A stretch of 8,307 bases of DNA from Candidatus Omnitrophota bacterium (GTDB taxonomy: Bacteria > Omnitrophota > Gorgyraeia > Tantalellales > Tantalellaceae): NCBI GenBank assembly GCA_018814505.1, contig JAHIZQ010000122.1, positions 1 to 8,307 of the forward strand, read 5' to 3'. Under the pieces are notes generated by a model. It was given only the letters and a program-made list of their open reading frames with translations. It searched no databases and was not told where the DNA came from. The position numbers and the translations under genes were made by a program. Positions 1 to 6,755 of this stretch are shown one piece after another. Within the stretch, counting starts at the first letter, position 1, and each line of letters starts with the position of its first letter.

Positions 1-184
1 AATTAGAAAAGAAATAAGCAATAATCCCGTGATTTTGCGAAGGGAAAAATGTTTTGTTACACTTTCGGTTGGTGTTGCTCTTTTTCCCGAAGATGGCAAA
101 ACCAAGGAAGACATTGTTCGGAAAGCCGATGAACGTTTATATAAAGCAAAAGCGAAAGGAAAGAATCGGGTATGTTTAGAATAA
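1..184 (+). CDS. C-terminal fragment of a GGDEF-domain protein (probable diguanylate cyclase), 5' end outside window
   Basis: The open frame begins at base 2 and runs 60 codons to TAA at 182-184. What is visible is the end of a GGDEF domain: the beta-strand motif LSVGVALFPEDG, then the KADERLYKAK helix and the closing KGKNRVC. These are the usual last 40 or so residues of a diguanylate cyclase, the enzyme that makes cyclic-di-GMP from two GTP. The GGDEF signature and any sensor domain lie upstream of the window, so activity cannot be judged. Over 43 aligned residues the tail matches the end of the next gene at 20 positions by my count, including the terminal KGKNxVC, so the two look like tandem paralogues. 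The stop codon lies 13 bases inside the next gene, which suggests co-transcription and translational coupling. The domain call is confident; the enzyme's activity state is unknown. Confidence 0.88.
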   Translation, partial: IRKEISNNPVILRREKCFVTLSVGVALFPEDGKTKEDIVRKADERLYKAKAKGKNRVCLE

Positions 185-1554
185 AACCGATAATAGTTTT
201 CGGTTTAAATTTCGCGTTGATGCTGTTTAGCTGGATAATGCACAATTTCCCGCGCGGAGATGAGTATCTGGCGCTTTTTATGATTCCGTTGATATTTATT
301 ATTGTACCTTTTATTTGTGAATTGCCGGTGACAGGTGCGCTTGTGGCGGTCAACTTAGTTTTTTTTATATTTTACGCGATTATCGGCATTTTAGACGCGG
401 TTGATATTATCGTTTTTATGGTTGTGATCGGCGCGATTATTGGAGGGTGTCATATTATGAAGTCGCTCTACACATCGTTTGTGATGTATTACCGGTTTGA
501 TATTTTGGCGCGTCAGCGCGGGTATAACGATATCGTGGGAGAATTAGAAGAAATAAATCGCTTGGGGAGAAAAGAAGAAAATGAATTGAGTCGTATTTCG
601 CGGTTGTATGAGATTACTAAAAAACTTGCTCCGGCGTTAAAGTTTAAGGAACTTTTGGATATTTTGTTTGATTTTCTCGAAGAAAGTTTTATGTCCAAAA
701 CAACACATCTTTTAACTTTTAATAATGGTTCTTTTGTTCGTGGAATATCTAAAACTAGTGGAGACGAAAAGTATAGTGAAAACAAGGATACCTTACTTGT
801 GTATGATAAGGTTGTTGAGTATGCGCGTGAAACGGATTTCAACCCTTTTTTTGCCGAAAGAGAGACCAATGAAGATTTGTTTAAAAGGTTAAACATAGGC
901 GCGGATACGTTTATGATGGTTGCGCTTTTTGTTGGAGACAAGCTTTCCGCGGTATTAGCAATTGAAGGCATATCGAAAACCGCGTATAGCAGATTTAGTA
1001 TTCTTATTCCGCAGATTGCTTTGGAATTGAGAAAAGTAGAATTATATGAACAGGTGCAGAAGCTTTCGATTGTCGATGGTCTTACGGAAGTTTATTTAAG
1101 AAGATATCTTATGGACCGGTTGGAAGAAGAGGTTGACAGGGCAAGCCGTCTGGGATTGAAATTTTCCATAGGCATGGTTGATGTCGACAATTTTAAAGAG
1201 TGCAATGATTTGCATGGGCATTTGGTTGGTGATACGGTCTTGAAAAAAATATCCGAAAGATTGAAGTGTTCGGTTCGTGAAGTTGATATGGTGGCAAGGT
1301 ACGGCGGGGAAGAATTTTGCATCGTGCTTCCGGAAACCACAAAAAAACTTGCTTTAACTGTAGCTGAACGTTTACGTAATGCTGTAGGGGTAAATGAAAT
1401 TGACGCTTTTGGGAAAAAAATTAAAACAACCGTAAGCATAGGTATTTCAACTTTTCCAAAAGACGGTGAAGATGTAAACAGCTTAATCGAAAAAGCAGAT
1501 GCCGCTCTTTACAGAGCTAAGCATAAAGGTAAAAATGTTGTGTGCGGAGCATAA
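172..1554 (+). CDS. Membrane-anchored GAF-GGDEF diguanylate cyclase
   Basis: A 460-residue protein with about four hydrophobic segments (roughly 5-22, 33-49, 53-72, 77-95), a charged helical linker (about 118-145), a GAF-like sensor region (about 140-290) and a C-terminal GGDEF domain (about 298-460). The active-site motif is GGEEF at 378-382, with the metal-site Asp in VDVDNF (D337) and the N345-D346 pair expected to contact guanine. The RxxD product-inhibition site is present as REVD (369-372), five residues before GGEEF as in PleD. An active, c-di-GMP-inhibited diguanylate cyclase is therefore predicted, with the catalytic part in the cytoplasm. The entry motif reads DGLTEVYLRR instead of the usual DGLTGLYNRR. 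The ATG at 172 is chosen because it keeps the first membrane segment and has AAAGGA about 11 bases upstream; it overlaps the preceding stop by 13 bases. The ligand of the GAF region is unknown. Confidence 0.92.
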   Translation: MFRIKPIIVFGLNFALMLFSWIMHNFPRGDEYLALFMIPLIFIIVPFICELPVTGALVAVNLVFFIFYAIIGILDAVDIIVFMVVIGAIIGGCHIMKSLYTSFVMYYRFDILARQRGYNDIVGELEEINRLGRKEENELSRISRLYEITKKLAPALKFKELLDILFDFLEESFMSKTTHLLTFNNGSFVRGISKTSGDEKYSENKDTLLVYDKVVEYARETDFNPFFAERETNEDLFKRLNIGADTFMMVALFVGDKLSAVLAIEGISKTAYSRFSILIPQIALELRKVELYEQVQKLSIVDGLTEVYLRRYLMDRLEEEVDRASRLGLKFSIGMVDVDNFKECNDLHGHLVGDTVLKKISERLKCSVREVDMVARYGGEEFCIVLPETTKKLALTVAERLRNAVGVNEIDAFGKKIKTTVSIGISTFPKDGEDVNSLIEKADAALYRAKHKGKNVVCGA

Positions 1555-1611
1555 TCGGTTACTTCGTTTCTTTGCAAAAGGTAATCATTCGACTTTATAG
1601 TGATTCTTGTG

Positions 1612-1642
1612 AATTAAAAATTAATATTTAAATTTTTTAATT
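1612..1642. repeat. AT-only inverted repeat between the GGDEF gene and lptD
   Basis: AATTAAAAATT (1612-1622) and AATTTTTTAATT (1631-1642) are inverted copies, apart from one extra T in the right arm, and are separated by eight bases. It lies 57 bases after the GGDEF stop codon. With no G-C pairs it would make a weak RNA stem, so it is a poor intrinsic terminator. It may work as an AT-rich promoter element or protein-binding site, since the candidate -35 of the next promoter falls inside it. The function is inference. Confidence 0.4.
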
Positions 1643-1654
1643 GTATGTTATACT
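1627..1654 (+). promoter_or_regulatory. Candidate extended -10 promoter for lptD
   Basis: TATACT at 1649-1654 is preceded by TG plus one base (1646-1648), giving an extended -10. A weak -35-like TTTAAA lies at 1627-1632 with a 16-bp spacer. The start codon is about 50 bases downstream. The promoter before ugd has a very similar core (ATGTTATA followed by A or C and T). This is pattern recognition only; no transcription data exist here. Confidence 0.5.
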
Positions 1655-1692
1655 GGACATAATTTATTTTCAGCTCAATAATACGTTGATAG

Positions 1693-1706
1693 AAGGGATG
1701 AAGTAT
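1693..1706 (+). promoter_or_regulatory. Ribosome binding site that selects the TTG start of lptD
   Basis: AAGGG at 1693-1697 lies eight bases before TTG 1706, a normal spacing. An ATG at 1698-1700 directly abuts the AAGGG and is out of frame, reaching a stop after ten codons. In the lptD frame there is a stop at 1679-1681 and no ATG or GTG before the signal peptide, so TTG is the only start that keeps the export signal. Confidence 0.7.
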
Positions 1707-3976
1707 TGCGAAAGATCAGGTTTCTATTAATTTGGGTTGCGGCATTTTTAAGTGCGGTATTCTTGTTTGGTTCTGAGATGTGCTGGGCAGAAGATGAGGG
1801 AGTTGCCAAGTTAATGAAACCCGGTGAGCGTATTATCGTTGACGGTGATAAAGTTGAGTATTTTGAAGAAGATGGTAGAATTGTAGCAAAAGGGAATGTT
1901 GTTGTTACATATGGAGATACAACACTCACCTGTGAAAGCATAGAGGTTAATACAAAATCTCGAAAAGCCTTGTGCCGTGGCAAAGTTAAAATAGTTGATC
2001 CGAACGGGACAATTACGGGTGAACGTATCAGATACGATTTTGCGCTTAAAAAAGGACAGGCCTTTAATGCTGAAATTGACGCATTTCCATGGTTTGGTGA
2101 GGCAAAAGAAAGCGCGCGTGTTGGTGACAATGAATTTATTTTTCGTAACGGGTATGTTACGACATGTGATCTTGATATTCCACATTATCGAATAAAAGCC
2201 TCGGAAGTAAGAATTTTCCCTGATGATAAAATTATAGCTAAAAATGTTTGTTTTTATATAAAAGATATTCCTGTCTTATGGTTTCCTTACTATTGTCATC
2301 CTATTATACAAAGTAGAGCTAAAGTTCAGTTTATTCCGGGACAAAGTACAGACTGGGGTTATTTTCTCCTTTCAGCCTGGAGGCAGTATATTCTTGGAGA
2401 GAGCCGTGTTGATGGACTTTTTGATTACAGGAGCAAAAAAGGGTTTGCTGAGGGGTTAACCGCGTATTACCGTACGAAAGATTTAAGTATGCCCGGCTGG
2501 GGAGATGGGTTTTACCGTATGTATTTTGTTGACCAGAACGGTAAGGGGACTTATGATCCGACTCCTTTTCGTGATGAATGGCCAGATCAAAAGAAACGAG
2601 AACTGGGCAAAAAAGTTAAAACTGTAAATAGGCGTATGTTTCAATGGAAACATCGGGTTGAATTTGATCCCTCCATAGTTGGAATGATGGAGTTCAATAA
2701 GTATAGTGACGAATATTTTCTAGAGGACTACTTTTATAACGAGTATACTGAAAGCTCAACTATTCCGCAAAATTATGTTTCCATTACAAGTGCTCAGCAG
2801 AATTATTTTATGGAAATATCCGCGAATGCCAGGTTTCACAAGTTTGAAACAATAGTTCAGCGCCAGCCTGAAATAAAATTTGACGTTCCGGAACAGCAAG
2901 TCGGCAACTGGCCGTTGTATTTTAGTTCATCATATTTAATGACAATGTTTGATAAACAGTACTCAAATAAAACTAGTCCCTGTGAAATTGTTAATAGGTT
3001 TGACGCGATTAACAAAATTTCAATACCCATAAACTTTATATTATTCAAAATGACTCCATATGGTTCTTTTCAGGAAACAATTTATAGCCGGACAAAGAAA
3101 GATTACGAGATGGCTTGTCGGAATACTCTTGCCGGTGGGGTTAATTTGTCATCGAGATTTTTTCGTATTTTTGATTTTTCTACCAATTTTTTGGGGCTCA
3201 ATATTAACAAAATACGACATATCGTGGCGCCAAGTATTACCTACAGCCATACGGAACAGCCCAACATATACAAAAGTGAATTATACCAGATGGATGAAAT
3301 AGACACTTTGGCAAAACAGAATAATGTGACGTTATCGCTTGAAAACAAACTCCAGACTAAAAAGCTTTTCGGAGACAATGTAGGGGTGGTTGACCTTGCG
3401 AGGCTAATTATATCCGCGGATTATAATTATGATTTACAAAAAAACAAATGGATAGCTGTAAAAGACGGGCCCTATAGGAAACATGGCAGGTTTAGTGATG
3501 TTACTTTTGATTTGGAGGTTAGGCCGTATGATTGGCTTTTTGTGGACAGCCGTATGGTGGTTCAGAGAAAAAATCTGGCAGTAAAGGAAGGTTATCTTGA
3601 AGGCGCAATGAGTCCGGTTGACTGGTTCAGAATGACGATGGGGTACAGATATGAAAAAAAAGAACCCAATCCTAGAAACGCGTTTACCTTTGACGCGAGG
3701 TGGGAGCCGAACAAAAAATGGCGTTTTGGCGTATATGAACGATTTGATGTTCAGCAAAGAATCATAGAAGAACAACAATTTACCGTAACAAGAGATTTGC
3801 ACTGTTGGGAAGTTGAATTCAGTTATAATGTGGAAGGTAGTCGTTTTTTTCAAGACCAATATACGCTATGGTTGGCATTTAAGATAAAAGCGTTTCCGGA
3901 CTTACAGATTGGATTGGACAGGAGTTTCAGTCGGCGCAAACCAGGTTCTTTGCGACCGGGTTCAGATGTTTTATAA
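1706..3976 (+). CDS. lptD: LPS-assembly outer-membrane protein LptD (OstA)
   Basis: A 756-residue exported protein, close to the length of E. coli LptD. Residues 1-28 form a signal peptide (basic MRKIR, hydrophobic core, cleavage likely after CWA). An OstA/LptA-like jellyroll follows (about 41-130, with RIIVDGDKVEYFEEDGRIVA and KGNVVVTYGD). The family signature is clear at 149-195: GYVTTCDLDIPHYRIKASEV, then IAKNVCFYIKDIPVLWFPYY. The rest is the beta-barrel, with FLEDYF (338-343) and IRHIVAPSITYSHTE (503-517). In the known pathway LptD with LptE inserts LPS into the outer leaflet. Cys154 and Cys700 (in DLHCWEVEF) sit where E. coli LptD has cysteines that join the periplasmic domain to the barrel; six other cysteines are present in the mature part. 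The start is TTG. It has its own likely promoter, a terminator-like hairpin follows, and it appears monocistronic. Confidence 0.93.
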   Translation: MRKIRFLLIWVAAFLSAVFLFGSEMCWAEDEGVAKLMKPGERIIVDGDKVEYFEEDGRIVAKGNVVVTYGDTTLTCESIEVNTKSRKALCRGKVKIVDPNGTITGERIRYDFALKKGQAFNAEIDAFPWFGEAKESARVGDNEFIFRNGYVTTCDLDIPHYRIKASEVRIFPDDKIIAKNVCFYIKDIPVLWFPYYCHPIIQSRAKVQFIPGQSTDWGYFLLSAWRQYILGESRVDGLFDYRSKKGFAEGLTAYYRTKDLSMPGWGDGFYRMYFVDQNGKGTYDPTPFRDEWPDQKKRELGKKVKTVNRRMFQWKHRVEFDPSIVGMMEFNKYSDEYFLEDYFYNEYTESSTIPQNYVSITSAQQNYFMEISANARFHKFETIVQRQPEIKFDVPEQQVGNWPLYFSSSYLMTMFDKQYSNKTSPCEIVNRFDAINKISIPINFILFKMTPYGSFQETIYSRTKKDYEMACRNTLAGGVNLSSRFFRIFDFSTNFLGLNINKIRHIVAPSITYSHTEQPNIYKSELYQMDEIDTLAKQNNVTLSLENKLQTKKLFGDNVGVVDLARLIISADYNYDLQKNKWIAVKDGPYRKHGRFSDVTFDLEVRPYDWLFVDSRMVVQRKNLAVKEGYLEGAMSPVDWFRMTMGYRYEKKEPNPRNAFTFDARWEPNKKWRFGVYERFDVQQRIIEEQQFTVTRDLHCWEVEFSYNVEGSRFFQDQYTLWLAFKIKAFPDLQIGLDRSFSRRKPGSLRPGSDVL

Positions 3977-3998
3977 ACTAGGGTTGATAGTCAATAAA

Positions 3999-4034
3999 GG
4001 GGGTATGTTTAGTGCATATCCCTCTTCTTATTTT
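3999..4034 (+). terminator. Probable rho-independent terminator of lptD
   Basis: GGGGGTATG (3999-4007) can pair with CATATCCCT (4015-4023) through a seven-base loop, giving about nine pairs including two G-T wobbles. A pyrimidine-rich TCTTCTTATTTT tail follows at 4023-4034. It begins 22 bases after the lptD stop. The tail is interrupted by C and A, so it is probably of moderate strength. The right arm can also pair with a downstream segment (see the next entry). Confidence 0.55.
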
Positions 4035-4048
4035 GCGGATGAAGGGGG
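4020..4048 (+). promoter_or_regulatory. Alternative hairpin that competes with the lptD terminator
   Basis: CCCTCTTC (4020-4027) is complementary to GAAGGGGG (4041-4048) over eight positions, one of them a T-G wobble, with a 13-base loop. It uses the same CCC as the terminator hairpin at 3999-4023, so the two cannot form together. It also ends just before the candidate -35 of the ugd promoter. An antiterminator-like switch is possible but is inference; chance complementarity between G- and C-runs is a real alternative. Confidence 0.35.
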
Positions 4049-4051
4049 CTA

Positions 4052-4080
4052 TTGCGGTATAAATACGGATATGTTATAAT
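4052..4080 (+). promoter_or_regulatory. Candidate extended -10 promoter of the nucleotide-sugar operon
   Basis: A perfect TATAAT (4075-4080) is preceded by TG plus one base (4072-4074). TTGCGG (4052-4057) could serve as -35 with a 17-bp spacer. The ugd start is 35 bases downstream of the -10. The short GTAT-AA-ATAC palindrome at 4057-4066 lies at the start of the spacer and could be an operator half, but it is too short to argue. Confidence 0.65.
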
Positions 4081-4115
4081 CACAGCTCGTTTTTAATAAC
4101 AAAATAAGGGGCATT

Positions 4116-5414
4116 ATGAGGTTAACAATAGTCGGTTCGGGTTATGTTGGGTTGGTAACCGGAGCCTGTTTAGCGGATTTGGGAAATCAGGTTATTTGTG
4201 TAGATAATGATACGGAGAAAATCGATTTATTGACGAAAAGTGATGAAATCCCAATATATGAGCCCGGGCTGGAAGAACTAGTTAAAAAAAACAAGGAGAA
4301 TGGGCGTTTAACGTTTAGCTCGGACATTGAATTCGGGATTAAGGATTCTGACGTAATTTTTATTTGTGTAGGAACACCTTCACGAGACGATGGAAGCGCG
4401 GATCTTACGGGGATTGAAAAGGTGTCACGGATTATTGCCGAACATATAGATTCCTATAAACTTGTTGTGGAAAAAAGTACTGTTCCAGTTGAAACTAGTG
4501 AATGGATCAAAAAAACTATAAACACGTTCAAAAAAAATGGATGTGAATTTGATGTCGCATCTAATCCTGAATTTTTACGAGAAGGTTCAGCTATAGAAGA
4601 TTTTATGAATCCGGACAGGATTGTAATTGGTGTTGAATCGAAAAAAGCTGAAGAACTTTTAAAAGAACTTTACTCTCCCATTGAGACAAAGATAGTTGTC
4701 TCAGACATAAAGGGCGCGGAAATCATAAAACACGCTTCAAACTCATTTTTAGCTACAAAGATTTCTTTTATCAACGCCATAAGTAATTTGTGTGACAGGA
4801 CGGGCGCTGATATTAATGCGGTGGCTGAAGGAATCGGGCTCGATTCGCGTATAAACAGACATTTTTTAAAAGCCGGTGTTGGATTCGGCGGATCATGTTT
4901 TCCAAAAGATATAAAAGCGTTTATTCATATTTCTGAAAAGCTAGGGTATTCATTTGGTTTATTAAAAGAAGTAGAGAAAATTAACCAGGAGCAGAAAGAC
5001 CGTGTAATCCGAAAAATTGAGGAATTGTTGTGGAACCTGCCGGAGAAAACCATAGCAATATGGGGATTGGCTTTTAAACCCCATACGGACGATATCAGAT
5101 CGGCGCCTTCGATGGATATTATCAAAAGCCTTTTAAAAGAAAAAGCAAAGATAAGAGTGTTTGATCCTGAGGCCATGGAGAAAGTTAGGAAGGAAATGGG
5201 GAATAGAATAGTTTATTGTAAAGATGTTTATGACGCGGCGCAAGATGCCGATTGTGTGATTCTTGTTACGGAATGGAATGAGTTTAAAGAAGTAGATTGG
5301 GATAGGGTAAAAAGTGTTATGAAACATCCCGCTGTTTTGGACGGTCGAAATATTTATGATTCGGGAAAACTTAAAAATTTAGGGTTTAAGTACGCGGGGA
5401 TAGGAAGACGATAA
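4116..5414 (+). CDS. ugd: UDP-glucose 6-dehydrogenase
   Basis: A 432-residue cytoplasmic enzyme of the UDP-glucose/GDP-mannose dehydrogenase family, at its usual length. It oxidises UDP-glucose to UDP-glucuronate with two NAD+. The N-terminal Rossmann fold shows IVGSGYVG (5-12) and the NAD-ribose Asp in VICVDND (D30). STVP is at 121-124, NPEFLREGSAIEDF at 150-163, Lys205 in IIKHASNS, and the catalytic nucleophile Cys261 in GFGGSCFPKD. The C-terminal UDP-binding domain carries GLAFKPHTDDIRSAPS (317-332). GFGGSCFPKD with NPEFLREG is the UDP-glucose type rather than the HexNAc type. The ATG has AAGGGG four to five bases upstream. It is the first gene of an operon: its TAA shares one base with the next ATG. 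Its product is the expected substrate of the decarboxylase at the right edge. Confidence 0.95.
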   Translation: MRLTIVGSGYVGLVTGACLADLGNQVICVDNDTEKIDLLTKSDEIPIYEPGLEELVKKNKENGRLTFSSDIEFGIKDSDVIFICVGTPSRDDGSADLTGIEKVSRIIAEHIDSYKLVVEKSTVPVETSEWIKKTINTFKKNGCEFDVASNPEFLREGSAIEDFMNPDRIVIGVESKKAEELLKELYSPIETKIVVSDIKGAEIIKHASNSFLATKISFINAISNLCDRTGADINAVAEGIGLDSRINRHFLKAGVGFGGSCFPKDIKAFIHISEKLGYSFGLLKEVEKINQEQKDRVIRKIEELLWNLPEKTIAIWGLAFKPHTDDIRSAPSMDIIKSLLKEKAKIRVFDPEAMEKVRKEMGNRIVYCKDVYDAAQDADCVILVTEWNEFKEVDWDRVKSVMKHPAVLDGRNIYDSGKLKNLGFKYAGIGRR

Positions 5415-6742
5415 TGAAAAATATAAAAACAAGTGTTTATGCCGGTTTGAAAAAAAAGATTAATGATAAAAGTGCTGTTATAACCGTTGTCGGATTAGGT
5501 TATGTGGGGCTTCCCATAGCTTTGGAGTTCACGAAAAGAGGGTTTTTTGTAAATGGTCTGGATTCAAATGAAGGACGTATTAGTAAGCTGAAACAAGGTG
5601 TTTCGTATATTAATGATATATCGTCGAAAACGGTTTCTGAAGTAACGAAAACCCGAAATTTTCAGGTTACGTCCAATGAGAAAGTATTGTCCGGATCAGA
5701 TGTTATTATTGTCTGTGTCCCGACTCCCCTCAGAAAGGTAAAAGAACCGGATATTTCATTTGTCGTAAAAGCGTCCGAAACTTTAGGTCGTTATTTGCGT
5801 AAGGGGCAAATGATTATACTTGAAAGTACAACGTATCCGGGAACCACCAGAGAAGTAATACTGCCTCTTCTTGAAAAAAATGGCCTAAAACTTGGGGCAG
5901 ATTTTTATTTGGCGTTTTCACCTGAGAGAATCGATCCGGGCAACCCGAAATATGATTTTACGAATATACCAAAACTTATCGGAGGATTTACAAAACAGGG
6001 AACTACTCTGGGAAAATTGGTGTATTCAAAAGTGGTAAAAAAAGTTATCGGACTTTCGACCCCTGAGTCAGCAGAAGTTACGAAGCTTTTGGAAAACACG
6101 TTTCGCATTGTAAATATTGGGCTTATAAATGAGTTTGCCGAGCTTTGTCATAAGCTGAATATTGATGTTTGGGAGGTTATTAAAGCCGCGGAAACCAAAC
6201 CATTTGGATTTATGCCTTTTTATCCAGGACCCGGGATCGGAGGCCATTGTATCCCGGCGGATCCCATGTATTTGTCCTGGAAAGCACGCAAAGTTGGTTT
6301 TACGACAAAAATGATAGACCTTGCCGCGGAAGTTAACCGTAAAGTGCCGGTCCATATTGTGAAAAGAATTGAAGAAATACTGAAAACGCGTAAAAAAGCT
6401 TTAGAAAATGCTAAAATTTTGTTGCTGGGCGTTACTTACAAGAAAGACGTAAATGATCTTCGGGAATCGCCCGCGCTTGATATCCTTGAGATACTCAAAC
6501 AGAAAAAAGTTTGTGTTAATTATTTTGATCCGTATATACCACATTTAGATATTGGCGGGATAAAAGAAAAAGGTGTGGAACTTACGGAAAATGTATTAAA
6601 GGATCAGGATCTTGTAGTTGTCGTGACAGATCATACGAATGTTGATTATAAGATGATTGCGGAAAATAGCAGGTTAATATTTGACACGCGGAATGTATTT
6701 GGAAAAAGAAATATTCGGGATGAAAAGATAATTAGGCTCTGA
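5414..6742 (+). CDS. wbpA: UDP-N-acetyl-D-glucosamine 6-dehydrogenase (WbpA/TviB type)
   Basis: A 442-residue nucleotide-sugar dehydrogenase, distinct in type from the preceding gene. After a basic N-terminal helix comes VVGLGYVGLP (25-34), with Asp50 for NAD. Further motifs are CVPTPL (101-106), ESTTYPGTT (137-145), SPERIDPG (169-176), Lys224 in EVTKLLENTFR, and the catalytic Cys279 in GPGIGGHCIPADPMYL (272-287). The C-terminal domain contains GVTYKKDVNDLRESPA (339-354). GGHCIPxDP plus SPERIDPG is characteristic of the WbpA, TviB and WbpO enzymes that oxidise UDP-HexNAc to the uronic acid. UDP-GlcNAc is the most likely substrate; UDP-GalNAc (WbpO-like) or UDP-ManNAc (WecC-like) cannot be excluded by eye. 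AGGA eight bases before the ATG serves as ribosome site, and the start overlaps the ugd stop by one base, so translation is probably coupled. Confidence 0.85.
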   Translation: MKNIKTSVYAGLKKKINDKSAVITVVGLGYVGLPIALEFTKRGFFVNGLDSNEGRISKLKQGVSYINDISSKTVSEVTKTRNFQVTSNEKVLSGSDVIIVCVPTPLRKVKEPDISFVVKASETLGRYLRKGQMIILESTTYPGTTREVILPLLEKNGLKLGADFYLAFSPERIDPGNPKYDFTNIPKLIGGFTKQGTTLGKLVYSKVVKKVIGLSTPESAEVTKLLENTFRIVNIGLINEFAELCHKLNIDVWEVIKAAETKPFGFMPFYPGPGIGGHCIPADPMYLSWKARKVGFTTKMIDLAAEVNRKVPVHIVKRIEEILKTRKKALENAKILLLGVTYKKDVNDLRESPALDILEILKQKKVCVNYFDPYIPHLDIGGIKEKGVELTENVLKDQDLVVVVTDHTNVDYKMIAENSRLIFDTRNVFGKRNIRDEKIIRL

Positions 6743-6755
6743 TAGGAGAAGTTTG

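Noticed and set aside
57..353. Antisense open frame of 98 codons across the GGDEF gene junction
   Set aside because: It lies opposite two well-supported coding regions, has no recognisable motif and looks like a shadow frame. The same applies to the other antisense frames in the window, including those opposite lptD at 1675-2185 and 3434-3859.
1557..1586. Possible terminator hairpin just after the GAF-GGDEF stop (GGTTACTT pairing with AAGGTAATC-like sequence)
   Set aside because: The eight-pair stem includes two wobbles, has a 14-base loop and no T-rich tail, so it does not look like an intrinsic terminator.
3977..4115. Small gene or structured non-coding RNA between lptD and ugd
   Set aside because: No start with a ribosome site and a sensible reading frame was seen, and the structure present is adequately described as a terminator, an alternative stem and a promoter.
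6753..6755. TTG at 6753 as start of the epimerase gene
   Set aside because: It is only three bases from the AGGAGA ribosome site and is followed directly by an ATG at the normal six-base spacing, which is the better start.
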